A stretch of 64,000 nt of DNA from Scandinavium manionii (GTDB taxonomy: Bacteria > Pseudomonadota > Gammaproteobacteria > Enterobacterales > Enterobacteriaceae), in contig NZ_JALIGC010000036.1 in assembly GCF_024764775.1 (NCBI RefSeq), positions 62,001 through 126,000 of the forward strand, in the 5' to 3' direction. The notes beneath the pieces are model-generated. The model worked only from the letters and a program-made list of their open reading frames with translations. It was not told the origin of the DNA and made no database searches. Shown here piece by piece: positions 1-8,731 of the stretch (positions are counted from its first letter, which is position 1; every line of letters begins with the position of its first letter). The position numbers were made by a program, and so were the translations under genes.

Positions 1-675
1 CACCGGCATATCACCGACTACCTTTTTCACCTGCTCAAGAATATCGTCAACGCCACGGTCGTTCACCTGCGCAGCATCCAATACGGTAAAGCCGTTATCT
101 TTGTCGAACTCGGTACGAATACCAATCTGCACCGAGTGATTTGGGTCGATCAGACCTTCTTTCGGCGCGGTGAAGAACATGGTGCCGTGGTCAAATTCGC
201 AGCCGTTCGCGTAGGTATCGGTGTGCGCATCGAAATGCACCAGCGCCATTTTACCGAAGTGTTTTGCGTGCGCGCGCAGCAGTGGCAGCGTCACGAAGTG
301 GTCGCCGCCGAAGGACAGCATGCGTTTGCCATTTGCCAGCAGGCGTTCTGCGTGGGCCTGCAACTTCTCGCTCATTTCACGGGCATCGCCGAACGCGTAA
401 ACCAGGTCTCCGCAGTCCACGACGTTCAGACGTTCGCGCATGTCGAAGTTCCACGGGAAGCGGTTGTGCTCCCACGCCAGGTTGGTAGACACCTGACGGA
501 TAGCCGCTGGACCATGACGCCCGCCCGCACGGCCAGAAGTCGCCGCATCAAACGGCACACCGGTAATAACCCAGTCGGCGTCGCTATCGTAAGGCTGGAA
601 GTTCAGCGGCAAACGCAGAAAACCAAAGGCGTTAGATACCAGAGAGTTGTCGTACTGATGACCCAAAGTGCTCAT
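1..675 (-). CDS. speB: agmatinase, C-terminal part beyond window
   Basis: Agmatine ureohydrolase; it converts agmatine to putrescine plus urea, the second step of the arginine decarboxylase route to putrescine, in the cytosol. The first 225 residues are present, against about 306 in E. coli, so roughly 80 C-terminal residues lie outside the window. The Mn-binding motifs of the arginase/ureohydrolase family are visible: GGDH near residue 124 and DAHTDT near 147. The start at 675 is preceded by a strong AAAGAGG ribosome site. SpeA, which makes its substrate, lies just upstream on the same strand, but a terminator between them suggests separate transcription. Identity is near certain. Confidence 0.97.
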   Translation of the reverse strand, partial: MSTLGHQYDNSLVSNAFGFLRLPLNFQPYDSDADWVITGVPFDAATSGRAGGRHGPAAIRQVSTNLAWEHNRFPWNFDMRERLNVVDCGDLVYAFGDAREMSEKLQAHAERLLANGKRMLSFGGDHFVTLPLLRAHAKHFGKMALVHFDAHTDTYANGCEFDHGTMFFTAPKEGLIDPNHSVQIGIRTEFDKDNGFTVLDAAQVNDRGVDDILEQVKKVVGDMPV

Positions 676-715
676 GGAAATGACCTCTTTAACCGTCGTG
701 TATGAAAAAAAGATG

Positions 716-758
716 AAAAAAATCCCCTCCGCGTCGTTAGGCCCGACGAGGAAGGGAT
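716..758 (-). terminator. intrinsic terminator of speA
   Basis: Read on the minus strand, a 15-bp stem (arms 744-758 and 722-736, two mismatches) is followed by seven U residues (A-run 716-722). It sits between speA and speB and would end the speA transcript, leaving speB to its own promoter in the remaining short gap. Confidence 0.85.
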
Positions 759-824
759 CTATTCGTGTTACTGCTTAATAGTGCGAATTATCGTCAAAAT
801 TTTGACCGGGTCAAGTGCCCTGTT

Positions 825-2801
825 TTATTCGTCTTCCAGATACGTGTAGCCATACAAACCGGCTTCAAACTCTTCAAGGAACTGCTGCTGCAGCGCGTCG
901 TCAAGATCGGTCTGTTTTACCTGGTCACGGAACTGGGTCAGCAGTTTTTTCGGGTCTAGCTGCACGTATTCCAGCATGTCTGCCACGGTGTCACCTTCAT
1001 CGGAAAGCTCCACTTCCACGCTGCCATCAGGGAAGACAAACACGTCCACCGCTTCGGTATCGCCGAACAGGTTATGCATGTTGCCCAGAATTTCCTGGTA
1101 GGCACCGACCATAAAGAAGCCCAGCATCGGCGGGTTCTCCGGATCGTATTCCGGCATTGGCATGGTGGTGGCAATCCCGTCGCCGTCGATGTAATGATCG
1201 ATAGCACCGTCAGAGTCACAGGTAATATCCAGCAGCACAGCACGGCGTTCCGGTACTTGATCCAGCCCTTCCAGCGGCAAGACCGGGAACAGCTGATCGA
1301 TACCCCACGCATCCGGCATAGACTGGAACAGCGAGAAGTTGACGTAAATCTTATCCGCCATACGTTCCTGCAGCTCGTCAATGATCGGACGGTGCGCACG
1401 GTTGCTCGGGTCGAGCTGTTTCTGCACTTCGTGACACATGCTCAGATAAAGCTGCTCTGCCCAGGCGCGTTCCTGCAAATTAAAGGTGCCGGAAGAGTAA
1501 CCAATGTGAATATCATGCAGATCCATCTGGCTATCATGCAGCCATTCGCGCAGCGAACGACGCCCGCCCGGTTCACGCATTTCCTGCCAGGTTTCCCACA
1601 TGCTTTGCAGCGCGCGCTGTGCATCTTCAGCCGGGGCTACTGGCGTGGTGTATTCGTTGCGCTCAACGCCGATGATGTTCGACACCAGCACCGTGTGGTG
1701 AGCGGTCACGGCACGGCCGGACTCGGTAATCACCGTTGGATGTGGCAGACCGTTCTCTTCGCAGGCATCACCGATAGCCCAGATAATGTTGTTCGCGTAC
1801 TCATTAAGGCCATAGTTGACCGAGCAGTCAGACTGCGAACGGGTTCCTTCGTAGTCCACGCCCAAACCGCCGCCGACGTCGAAGCACTGAATGTTCACGC
1901 CGAGCTTATGCAGCTCGACGTAGAAACGGGAAGATTCACGTACGCCGGTGGCGATATCGCGAATGTTCGCCATCTGCGAACCGAGGTGGAAGTGCAGCAA
2001 CTGGAGGCTGTCCAGACGACCGCATTCACGCAGGGTTTCTACCAGCTGCAACACCTGAGTTGCCGCCAGGCCGAATTTGGATTTTTCGCCGCCGGAAGAC
2101 TGCCATTTACCGGAACCCTGAGAAGCCAGACGTGCACGCACGCCGAGGCGCGGAGTCACATTCAGACGCTCAGCTTCTTCGAGAACCAGCGCAATCTCAG
2201 ACATCTTCTCGATAACCAGATAGACCTTGTGGCCCATCTTCTCGCCGATCAGCGCCAGACGAATATATTCGCGGTCTTTATAACCATTACAGACGATAAC
2301 GCTGCGGGTCATACCGGCGTGCGCCAGAACCGCCATCAGTTCTGCTTTGGAGCCGGCTTCCAGACCCAGTGGTTCGCCTGAATGGATCAGGGACTCAATC
2401 ACGCGGCGATGCTGGTTTACCTTGATCGGGTAAACGAGGAAGTAGTCACCCTTATAGCCGTAGGATTCACGCGCACGCTTGAACGCGGCGTTAATCGAAC
2501 GCAGGCGATGTTGCAGGATCTGCGGGAAACAGAATAATGCAGGCAGTCGCTGTCCTTGCGCTTCGCGAGCTTTAACAAGCTTAGCGAGATCTACGCGGGC
2601 GTCTGGCACATCAGGATCGGGACAAACGCTGATATGGCCCAGTTCGTTCACGTCGTAGTAATTATTGCCCCACCAGGCAATGTTGTAAGTCCGCAGCATC
2701 TTGCTGGCTTCCTGAGAGCTCATTGCCACCTCCTGCATGGAACGTAGTACACCCTGCTCGCCGGCTGACGAAGGGGAAGAAAAAGACATGTCGTCAGACA
2801 T
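825..2801 (-). CDS. speA: biosynthetic arginine decarboxylase
   Basis: PLP-dependent decarboxylase that turns arginine into agmatine, feeding SpeB for putrescine synthesis. It has 658 residues, the same length as the E. coli enzyme, and near-identical sequence throughout. The alanine-racemase-like barrel carries the PLP lysine in YPIKVNQ (about residue 127), the phosphate-binding glycine stretch is DVGGGLGVD, and the C-terminal active-site motif CDSDG is present. The ATG at 2801 (MSDDMS) is chosen over an in-frame TTG at 2813 because it matches the known N-terminus. The first bases overlap the end of yqgB, so the two may be translationally coupled. Confidence 0.98.
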   Translation of the reverse strand: MSDDMSFSSPSSAGEQGVLRSMQEVAMSSQEASKMLRTYNIAWWGNNYYDVNELGHISVCPDPDVPDARVDLAKLVKAREAQGQRLPALFCFPQILQHRLRSINAAFKRARESYGYKGDYFLVYPIKVNQHRRVIESLIHSGEPLGLEAGSKAELMAVLAHAGMTRSVIVCNGYKDREYIRLALIGEKMGHKVYLVIEKMSEIALVLEEAERLNVTPRLGVRARLASQGSGKWQSSGGEKSKFGLAATQVLQLVETLRECGRLDSLQLLHFHLGSQMANIRDIATGVRESSRFYVELHKLGVNIQCFDVGGGLGVDYEGTRSQSDCSVNYGLNEYANNIIWAIGDACEENGLPHPTVITESGRAVTAHHTVLVSNIIGVERNEYTTPVAPAEDAQRALQSMWETWQEMREPGGRRSLREWLHDSQMDLHDIHIGYSSGTFNLQERAWAEQLYLSMCHEVQKQLDPSNRAHRPIIDELQERMADKIYVNFSLFQSMPDAWGIDQLFPVLPLEGLDQVPERRAVLLDITCDSDGAIDHYIDGDGIATTMPMPEYDPENPPMLGFFMVGAYQEILGNMHNLFGDTEAVDVFVFPDGSVEVELSDEGDTVADMLEYVQLDPKKLLTQFRDQVKQTDLDDALQQQFLEEFEAGLYGYTYLEDE

Positions 2802-2940
2802 AGCGAACCTCAAATGTTGTCGAAAGTGTAAAACAGTTGACTACTATCGCAATGTTATAAAGCGATAACAACCCATAAACAGCCGTCTGTTCCAGCAGAG
2901 TATGCTGAACGTCCGCCTGCGCGACCGGTTTCATGTTCAT
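2794..2940 (-). CDS. yqgB: small protein YqgB
   Basis: A 48-residue ORF whose N-terminal MNMKPVAQ and central YGLL and AIVVNCFTL segments match E. coli YqgB, a small protein encoded just upstream of speA whose role I cannot state with confidence. Its stop overlaps the speA start by 8 bases, so ribosomes finishing yqgB can hand over to speA. No clear Shine-Dalgarno precedes the chosen start; MKPVAQ at 2934 or an upstream methionine at 2955 are alternatives. The residues after NCFTL differ from E. coli because the reading frame runs into speA. Confidence 0.7.
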   Translation of the reverse strand: MNMKPVAQADVQHTLLEQTAVYGLLSLYNIAIVVNCFTLSTTFEVRYV

Positions 2941-3461
2941 ATAATTGTAAAACATAGGCCCGGGGTTTGTAGGACCGCCGGAGAAACCACGAGAAAACCC
3001 CTTACGATCAGGAGCGCCCAAGTCCCATTATCACAGCGCCTTGCCGGCCCTGGAGTCCTGAGATGTGCCCGAATGGGAATAACTTCGGCAGGTATTTATC
3101 GAAGAGAAAAAGGTTGCGGGGTATAAACGCACGCCTGAATGGCATGACTGAGTCTGCAAAAAACGCTGGTTCATTATGTCGTATCACCTCCACGCCAACC
3201 TTTCGGGGCCAGCGACAAGCCAAAGCCAAAAATTACACTGCTTAACCCGGCTGGAAGTGGCGACACGACGGATTTCGTCGTGCGCTTTTTAGGAGAGCCG
3301 CGCGCGGCGTTTTATACCGAGAACCGGGGTAAAAAGCAAAATAAAAATGCGCATTCTTCCACCGCTGTCAGGAAAAATTTCCAGCACAAAAGCGACTCAG
3401 GTGAGACCTATCTCAAAAAAAACTGGAAATCGGGCGAATATCTGACCTAAAATAGCCATCC
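2941..3461. other. intergenic region between yqgB/speA and metK
   Basis: This stretch separates divergent speA and metK and must hold the promoter(s) of yqgB-speA. I see no convincing protein gene. A 60-residue ORF on the plus strand (3063-3245) ends just before an intrinsic terminator, which could mean a short transcript is made here, but its composition gives no recognisable family. Confidence 0.5.
3260..3290 (+). terminator. intrinsic terminator upstream of metK
   Basis: Plus-strand hairpin (arms 3260-3270 and 3276-3285, one bulged A, 5-nt loop) followed by TTTTT at 3286-3290. No annotated plus-strand gene ends here, so it implies a short upstream transcript (small RNA or small ORF) or insulation of metK from antisense transcription of the speA region. 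Confidence 0.7.
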
Positions 3462-3501
3462 AGATGTTAATCCATCTATACTGATTAACACCCAGACTGT
3501 T
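3462..3501 (+). promoter_or_regulatory. MetJ operator array upstream of metK
   Basis: Five head-to-tail octamers lie in exact 8-bp phase (3462, 3470, 3478, 3486, 3494). Three of them (AGATGTTA, ATCCATCT, AGACTGTT) match the met box AGACGTCT at 5 of 8 positions; the others are weaker. MetJ binds cooperatively to tandem weak boxes of this kind, using SAM as co-repressor, and metK is a known MetJ target in enterobacteria. The array ends 95 bp before the start codon. Confidence 0.7.
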
Positions 3502-3596
3502 AGTAGGTTTACCTGCAGCCTTTGGTCGAAACGTCTATCAAAGTCTTTTTCTACAACAGTTTGCGCTAACCAAATTCTTTCCAGGTGAAATAAAAC

Positions 3597-4751
3597 ATGG
3601 CAAAACACCTCTTTACGTCCGAGTCCGTATCTGAAGGGCATCCAGACAAAATTGCTGACCAAATCTCTGATGCCGTACTGGATGCGATCCTCGAGCAGGA
3701 TCCTAAAGCACGCGTTGCTTGCGAAACTTACGTTAAAACCGGCATGGTTATGGTCGGTGGTGAAATCACCACCAGCGCGTGGGTTGATATCGAAGAGATC
3801 ACCCGTAATACGGTGCGCGAAATTGGCTATGTGCATTCCGATATGGGCTTTGATGCCAATTCTTGCGCGGTACTGAGCGCAATTGGTAAGCAGTCTCCGG
3901 ATATCAACCAGGGCGTTGACCGTGCTGACCCGCTTGAGCAAGGTGCTGGCGACCAGGGCCTGATGTTTGGCTACGCCACCAACGAAACCGACGTGCTGAT
4001 GCCAGCGCCAATCACCTACGCACACCGTCTGGTGCAGCGTCAGGCTGAAGTGCGTAAAAATGGCACCCTGCCGTGGCTGCGCCCGGATGCAAAAAGCCAG
4101 GTGACCTTCCAGTATGACGACGGCAAAATCGTCGGCATCGATGCGGTGGTTCTGTCTACTCAGCACGCTGAAGATATCGATCAGAAATCCCTGCAGGAAG
4201 CAGTGATGGAAGAAATCATCAAGCCGGTTCTGCCGACCGAGTGGCTGAACAGCGCAACCAAATTCTTCATCAACCCAACCGGACGCTTCGTTATCGGCGG
4301 CCCAATGGGTGACTGTGGTCTGACCGGTCGTAAGATAATCGTAGATACCTACGGCGGCATGGCTCGTCACGGTGGTGGCGCGTTCTCCGGTAAAGATCCG
4401 TCTAAAGTGGACCGTTCTGCAGCGTACGCGGCACGTTACGTAGCGAAAAACATCGTTGCTGCAGGCCTCGCTGACCGTTGTGAAATTCAGGTGTCCTACG
4501 CTATCGGCGTTGCAGAGCCGACTTCCATCATGGTCGAAACCTTCGGCACTGAAAAAGTACCGACTGAGCAGCTGACCCTACTGGTACGCGAGTTCTTCGA
4601 CCTGCGTCCATACGGCCTGATTCAGATGCTGGACCTGCTGCACCCAATCTACAAAGAAACCGCGGCATACGGTCACTTTGGTCGCGAACATTTCCCTTGG
4701 GAAAAAACCGACAAAGCCGATGTGCTGCGTGAAGCTGCCGGTCTGAAATAA
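3597..4751 (+). CDS. metK: S-adenosylmethionine synthetase
   Basis: Makes S-adenosylmethionine from methionine and ATP in the cytosol; its product is the methyl donor and also the precursor of the aminopropyl groups of spermidine, linking it to the polyamine genes next door. It has 384 residues, as in E. coli. Visible family motifs are GHPDKIADQ near residue 15, the GAGDQGLMFGYA ATP loop near 118, and KDPSKVDRS near 266. The ATG at 3597 gives the conserved MAKHLFTSESVSEGHPDK start. An array of MetJ-type boxes lies upstream and a strong terminator follows, so it is a single-gene unit. Confidence 0.99.
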   Translation: MAKHLFTSESVSEGHPDKIADQISDAVLDAILEQDPKARVACETYVKTGMVMVGGEITTSAWVDIEEITRNTVREIGYVHSDMGFDANSCAVLSAIGKQSPDINQGVDRADPLEQGAGDQGLMFGYATNETDVLMPAPITYAHRLVQRQAEVRKNGTLPWLRPDAKSQVTFQYDDGKIVGIDAVVLSTQHAEDIDQKSLQEAVMEEIIKPVLPTEWLNSATKFFINPTGRFVIGGPMGDCGLTGRKIIVDTYGGMARHGGGAFSGKDPSKVDRSAAYAARYVAKNIVAAGLADRCEIQVSYAIGVAEPTSIMVETFGTEKVPTEQLTLLVREFFDLRPYGLIQMLDLLHPIYKETAAYGHFGREHFPWEKTDKADVLREAAGLK

Positions 4752-4771
4752 AACCGTTGCTTTTCCTCGTC

Positions 4772-4806
4772 AAAGGCCAGCCTCGTGCTGGCCTTTTGTC
4801 TTTTTT
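4772..4806 (+). terminator. intrinsic terminator of metK
   Basis: Perfect hairpin AAAGGCCAG (4772-4780) / CTGGCCTTT (4788-4796) with a 7-nt loop, followed by a U-rich tract ending in six T residues at 4801-4806. Confidence 0.93.
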
Positions 4807-4871
4807 CCTGCACAAAACTCCGTCCCTCTTCTCTCGCTCTGCCTATACTAAAAAACTTCGACTTCATTTTA

Positions 4872-4887
4872 ATGAAAGCGATTACAT
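4872..4887 (+). promoter_or_regulatory. upstream GalR/GalS-type operator
   Basis: ATGAAAGCGATTACAT resembles the gal operator GTGKAANCGNTTNCAC, including the central CG, but the outer bases are imperfect. It lies 182 bp upstream of the strong gal operator at 5054, a spacing that could allow looping as between the two operators of the gal operon. Looping is inference. Confidence 0.5.
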
Positions 4888-5053
4888 TTGGATTCATTGC
4901 TTATTTTTAAGATTATTCGCTTTGCATGATGAAAGATTGCCTGTCGTTACATTATATTTCAGGAAAGTCTGAAACCTGTATTTTTATCTCCTCAATACAA
5001 TATTTATCCTACTGATTTATAATCATTTATTTAACTTACATAACATGACACTT

Positions 5054-5069
5054 GTGTAACCGATTACAC
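5054..5069 (+). promoter_or_regulatory. GalR/GalS operator of galP
   Basis: GTGTAACCGATTACAC matches the gal operator consensus GTGKAANCGNTTNCAC at every specified base. It is adjacent to the CRP site at 5073, an arrangement expected for galactose-inducible, glucose-repressed galP. Confidence 0.9.
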
Positions 5070-5072
5070 CAA

Positions 5073-5088
5073 TGTGATTTATCTCACA
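5073..5088 (+). promoter_or_regulatory. CRP-cAMP site of galP
   Basis: TGTGATTTATCTCACA has perfect TGTGA and TCACA half-sites with a 6-bp spacer. It lies 65 bp before the galP start codon, next to the GalR operator. Confidence 0.9.
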
Positions 5089-5153
5089 TCTTTTCATGCC
5101 CTCCTACCCTAACCTTTATATTGATGAGATTAATAATCCAACTGGAGGGCATA

Positions 5154-6548
5154 ATGCCTGACAATAAAAAACAGGGATATTCCAACAAGGCGATAACGTT
5201 CTTCGTCTGTTTTCTCGCAGCCCTGGCGGGGTTACTGTTCGGCCTTGATATCGGTGTGATTGCCGGCGCGCTGCCGTTTATCGCCCATGATTTCCAGATT
5301 GACTCACACACTCAGGAATGGGTCGTCAGCTCGATGATGTTCGGTGCCGCCGTCGGGGCCGTCGGCAGCGGCTGGCTCTCCTATCGTCTTGGGCGTAAAA
5401 AGAGCCTAATGATTGGTGCGGTTCTGTTCGTGCTCGGGTCGCTGTGCTCCGCTGCTGCGCCGAACGTAGAAATACTGTTGATGTCACGCGTGCTGCTCGG
5501 CCTCGCCGTCGGCGTAGCGTCCTACACCGCGCCGCTCTACCTGTCTGAAATCGCGCCCGAGAAAATTCGCGGCAGCATGATTTCGATGTATCAGCTGATG
5601 ATTACCATCGGTATTCTCGCAGCCTATCTGTCCGATACGGCGTTCAGTTATAGCGGCGCATGGCGCTGGATGCTCGGCGTTATCATTATCCCAGCCGTCC
5701 TGCTGCTGATTGGCGTGTTCTTCCTGCCGGACAGCCCACGCTGGTACGCCGCTAAACGTCGCTTTAACGATGCCGAACGCGTCCTGCAACGCTTGCGTGA
5801 TACCAGCGCCGAAGCGAAACAGGAGCTGGAAGAGATCCGCGAAAGCCTGAAGATCAAACAGTCCGGCTGGGCGCTGTTTAAAGAGAACAGCAACTTCCGT
5901 CGCGCGGTATTCCTTGGCGTGCTGCTGCAGGTCATGCAGCAGTTCACCGGAATGAACGTCATCATGTACTACGCGCCAAAAATCTTCGAACTGGCGGGCT
6001 ACACCAACACGACCGAGCAGATGTGGGGTACGGTTATCGTCGGTCTGACCAACGTGCTGGCGACCTTTATTGCTATCGGTCTGGTGGACAGATGGGGCCG
6101 TAAACCGACACTGGTACTGGGCTTCCTGGTGATGGCGGTCGGTATGGGCGTGCTGGGTACCATGATGCACAACGGCATCCATACCCCGAGCGCGCAGTAC
6201 TTTGCGGTTGCGATGCTGCTGATGTTTATCGTTGGTTTCGCCATGAGTGCCGGTCCGCTGATTTGGGTTCTGTGCTCGGAAATCCAGCCGCTGAAAGGAC
6301 GTGATTTTGGTATCACCTGCTCTACTGCGACCAACTGGATTGCCAACATGATTGTCGGTGCAACCTTCCTGACTATGCTGAACTCGCTCGGCAACGCCAA
6401 CACCTTCTGGGTATACGGCGGGCTGAACCTCTTCTTCATCGTCCTGACCCTGTGGCTGGTTCCAGAAACCAAACACGTGTCGCTGGAGCACATCGAACGC
6501 AACCTGATGAAAGGCCGTCGTCTGCGCGAGATTGGTGCGCATAACTAA
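5154..6548 (+). CDS. galP: galactose:H+ symporter GalP
   Basis: Inner-membrane proton symporter for galactose and other hexoses, major facilitator superfamily, sugar porter family. It has 464 residues, the same as E. coli GalP, with about 12 hydrophobic segments. Family signatures are visible: GxxxGxDxGVI in TM1 (LLFGLDIGVI), RLGRKKS in the first loop, PESPRW-like PDSPRW after TM6, QQFTGMN in TM7 and PETK near the C-terminus. The ATG at 5154 follows GGAGG and is chosen over upstream in-frame starts. GalR and CRP sites lie upstream and a terminator follows, so it is monocistronic. Confidence 0.98.
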   Translation: MPDNKKQGYSNKAITFFVCFLAALAGLLFGLDIGVIAGALPFIAHDFQIDSHTQEWVVSSMMFGAAVGAVGSGWLSYRLGRKKSLMIGAVLFVLGSLCSAAAPNVEILLMSRVLLGLAVGVASYTAPLYLSEIAPEKIRGSMISMYQLMITIGILAAYLSDTAFSYSGAWRWMLGVIIIPAVLLLIGVFFLPDSPRWYAAKRRFNDAERVLQRLRDTSAEAKQELEEIRESLKIKQSGWALFKENSNFRRAVFLGVLLQVMQQFTGMNVIMYYAPKIFELAGYTNTTEQMWGTVIVGLTNVLATFIAIGLVDRWGRKPTLVLGFLVMAVGMGVLGTMMHNGIHTPSAQYFAVAMLLMFIVGFAMSAGPLIWVLCSEIQPLKGRDFGITCSTATNWIANMIVGATFLTMLNSLGNANTFWVYGGLNLFFIVLTLWLVPETKHVSLEHIERNLMKGRRLREIGAHN

Positions 6549-6555
6549 GTTCCCG

Positions 6556-6588
6556 GGCTTCCCTCCGCCAGGAGGGAAGCCTTCTCTT
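6556..6588 (+). terminator. intrinsic terminator of galP
   Basis: Perfect 11-bp stem (6556-6566 / 671-6581 read as 6571-6581) with a GCCA loop and a short pyrimidine-rich, U-containing tail, just after the galP stop codon. Confidence 0.8.
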
Positions 6589-6623
6589 GCACTCCCCGTT
6601 TCCCGGCTTTATCCTTCTGCGTT

Positions 6624-7124
6624 ATGAAAACCCCTCGCCTCCCCATCGCCATTCAGCAAGCCGTTATGCGCAGCCTGCGGGAAAAACTCGCCCAGGCGAA
6701 TCTGAAGCTCGGCCGCGAATACCCTGAGCCGAAACTGACCTGGCAACAGCGCGGCACTTCCGCAGGCACGGCCTGGCTGGAAAGCTATGAAATCCGCCTA
6801 AACCCCGTGCTTTTGATGGAAAATCAGCAGGCGTTCATTGACGAAGTGGTGCCGCACGAACTGGCGCATTTACTGGTCTGGAAGCGCTTTGGTCGCGTGG
6901 CCCCGCACGGAAAAGAGTGGAAGTGGATGATGGAGAGCGTACTCGGCGTCCCCGCCCGCCGCACACACCAGTTCGAACTGGAATCCGTGCGCAAAAATAC
7001 CTTTCCCTATCGCTGCGGCTGTCAGCAGCATCAGCTCACCGTACGCCGCCACAATCGCGTTCTGCGCGGCGAAGCCGTTTATCGCTGCGTGCACTGCGGC
7101 GATCCTCTGGTGGCTGAAAAGTAA
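6624..7124 (+). CDS. sprT: SprT family zinc metalloprotease-like protein
   Basis: It has 166 residues (E. coli 165). A zinc-binding HELAH motif near residue 78 and a downstream histidine (PHGKEW) define the SprT-like family, related to eukaryotic Spartan proteases. The C-terminal part has a CxC...CVHC zinc-ribbon pattern (YRCGC, YRCVHC). The protein is presumed cytosolic; its bacterial role is poorly defined. It lies between galP and endA as in E. coli, separated from galP by a terminator. Confidence 0.95.
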   Translation: MKTPRLPIAIQQAVMRSLREKLAQANLKLGREYPEPKLTWQQRGTSAGTAWLESYEIRLNPVLLMENQQAFIDEVVPHELAHLLVWKRFGRVAPHGKEWKWMMESVLGVPARRTHQFELESVRKNTFPYRCGCQQHQLTVRRHNRVLRGEAVYRCVHCGDPLVAEK

Positions 7125-7219
7125 CCTTCGGAAACTACTGGAAGTTTTTCTGATCTAGCTGATTGCATCTGGCAACAGCATTCGCTACGTTGCGGGCTCG
7201 TTTTGACACGGAGTTCGTG

Positions 7220-7954
7220 ATGTCCCGTAAATCTCTTCTGGCGTTGGCTTTTATTGCCACCGCCCTTTCAGGCCAGGCATTGGCCAACGGTATCAACAGT
7301 TTTTCACAGGCAAAAACCGCCGGTGTGAAGGTCAACGCTGACGTTCCCGGCGATTTTTACTGCGGCTGTAAAATCAACTGGCAGGGTAAAAAAGGCGTAA
7401 TCGACCTGGAATCTTGCGGTTATAAAGTGCGTAAAAATGAAACCCGCGCCAGTCGCGTCGAGTGGGAACACGTGATGCCTGCCTGGCAATTCGGTCATCT
7501 GATGCAGTGCTGGCAGGACGGCGGACGTAAAAACTGCGCCAAAGATCCGGTATATCGCAAAATCGAAAGCGACATGCATAATCTGCAGCCCGCAGTCGGG
7601 GAAGTGAACGGCGATCGGAACAACTTTATGTACAGCCAGTGGAACGGCGGCGAAGGCCAGTACGGCCAGTGTTCAATGAAGGTCGATTTTAAAGACAAAA
7701 TCGCTGAACCGCCGACGCGCGCACGCGGGGCCATCGCCCGCACCTACTTCTATATGCGCGACCAGTACAAACTCCCGCTTTCTCGCCAGCAAACGCAGCT
7801 GTTCACCGCATGGGACAAACAGTATCCGGTCAGCGCCTGGGAGTGTACGCGTGACGAGCGCATCGCCCGGGTACAAGGGAATCACAACCCATACGTCCAG
7901 CAGGCTTGCCAGGCGCAAAAGAGCTACCCTACACTAGCGTCAAACGTTAACTGA
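7220..7954 (+). CDS. endA: DNA-specific endonuclease I
   Basis: Periplasmic double-strand endonuclease of the EndA/NucM family. The 244-residue product (E. coli 235) begins with a clear signal peptide (MSRKSLLALAFIATALSGQALA), and eight or so cysteines are consistent with disulfides in the periplasm. The beta-beta-alpha-metal core is recognisable from EWEHVMPAW (catalytic His) and the following DMHNLQPAVGEVNGDRNN segment. The ATG at 7220 is chosen because it starts the signal peptide and follows ACGGAG; an upstream in-frame TTG at 7163 is unlikely. Confidence 0.96.
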   Translation: MSRKSLLALAFIATALSGQALANGINSFSQAKTAGVKVNADVPGDFYCGCKINWQGKKGVIDLESCGYKVRKNETRASRVEWEHVMPAWQFGHLMQCWQDGGRKNCAKDPVYRKIESDMHNLQPAVGEVNGDRNNFMYSQWNGGEGQYGQCSMKVDFKDKIAEPPTRARGAIARTYFYMRDQYKLPLSRQQTQLFTAWDKQYPVSAWECTRDERIARVQGNHNPYVQQACQAQKSYPTLASNVN

Positions 7955-7974
7955 TATCCGGAAATCTTGAGACT

Positions 7975-8706
7975 ATGCGCATTCCCCGCATCTATCATCC
8001 TGAGTTTATTACCGCGGGCAGCCAGATTGCCCTGAGCGAAGACGCAGCCAACCACGTAGGCCGCGTGCTACGCATGGGCGCAGGCCAGGCCATTCAGCTG
8101 TTTGACGGCAGCAATCAGGTCTTTGAAGCCGAAATTATTCAGGCGGATAAAAAGAGCGTGCGGGTCAATGTGCTGAGCGGCGAGACCGACGATCGTGAAT
8201 CGCCGCTGCACATTCACCTCGGGCAGGTGATGTCGCGCGGCGAAAAAATGGAATTCACTATCCAGAAATCGATCGAACTCGGTGTAAGCCTCATTACGCC
8301 ACTCTTTTCCGAGCGCTGTGGCGTTAAACTGGATGCTGAACGACTGAACAAGAAGCTCCAGCAGTGGCAGAAAATCGCCATCGCCGCCTGCGAACAGTCC
8401 GGGCGTAACGTGGTCCCGGAAATTCGCCCGGCGATGACGCTGGAACAGTGGTGCGCAGAAGAGGAAAGCGGGCTGAAGCTCAACCTGCATCCGCGCGCCA
8501 GCGCCAGCATCAACACGCTGCCGCAACCCGTTGAGCGCGTGCGCTTGCTCATCGGCCCGGAAGGCGGATTATCGGCAGATGAAATTGCCATGACCGCCCG
8601 CTATGCGTTTACTGATATTCTGTTGGGACCTCGCGTTCTGCGTACTGAGACCACTGCGCTCACCGCCATTACCGCGCTGCAGGTGCGTTTTGGCGATCTG
8701 GGCTAA
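7975..8706 (+). CDS. rsmE: 16S rRNA (uracil(1498)-N3)-methyltransferase
   Basis: SPOUT-fold methyltransferase that methylates U1498 of 16S rRNA in the assembled 30S subunit, using SAM. It has 243 residues, equal to E. coli RsmE. The N-terminal PUA-like domain covers about residues 1-70; the C-terminal knot carries GPEGGLS and LGPRVLRTETT, the SAM-binding loops of this family. It starts 20 bases after endA and is followed 25 bases later by gshB, so these probably form one transcription unit. Confidence 0.97.
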   Translation: MRIPRIYHPEFITAGSQIALSEDAANHVGRVLRMGAGQAIQLFDGSNQVFEAEIIQADKKSVRVNVLSGETDDRESPLHIHLGQVMSRGEKMEFTIQKSIELGVSLITPLFSERCGVKLDAERLNKKLQQWQKIAIAACEQSGRNVVPEIRPAMTLEQWCAEEESGLKLNLHPRASASINTLPQPVERVRLLIGPEGGLSADEIAMTARYAFTDILLGPRVLRTETTALTAITALQVRFGDLG

Positions 8707-8731
8707 AAACTCGCGTTACAGGAGAAGAGTA

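Noticed and set aside
1074..2381. Long plus-strand ORF (435 codons) opposite speA
   Set aside because: It is an antisense shadow of a highly conserved coding gene with strong codon bias; no independent support.
3063..3245. 60-codon plus-strand ORF before the orphan terminator
   Set aside because: No clear ribosome site or family resemblance; the terminator suggests a transcript but not that it is translated.
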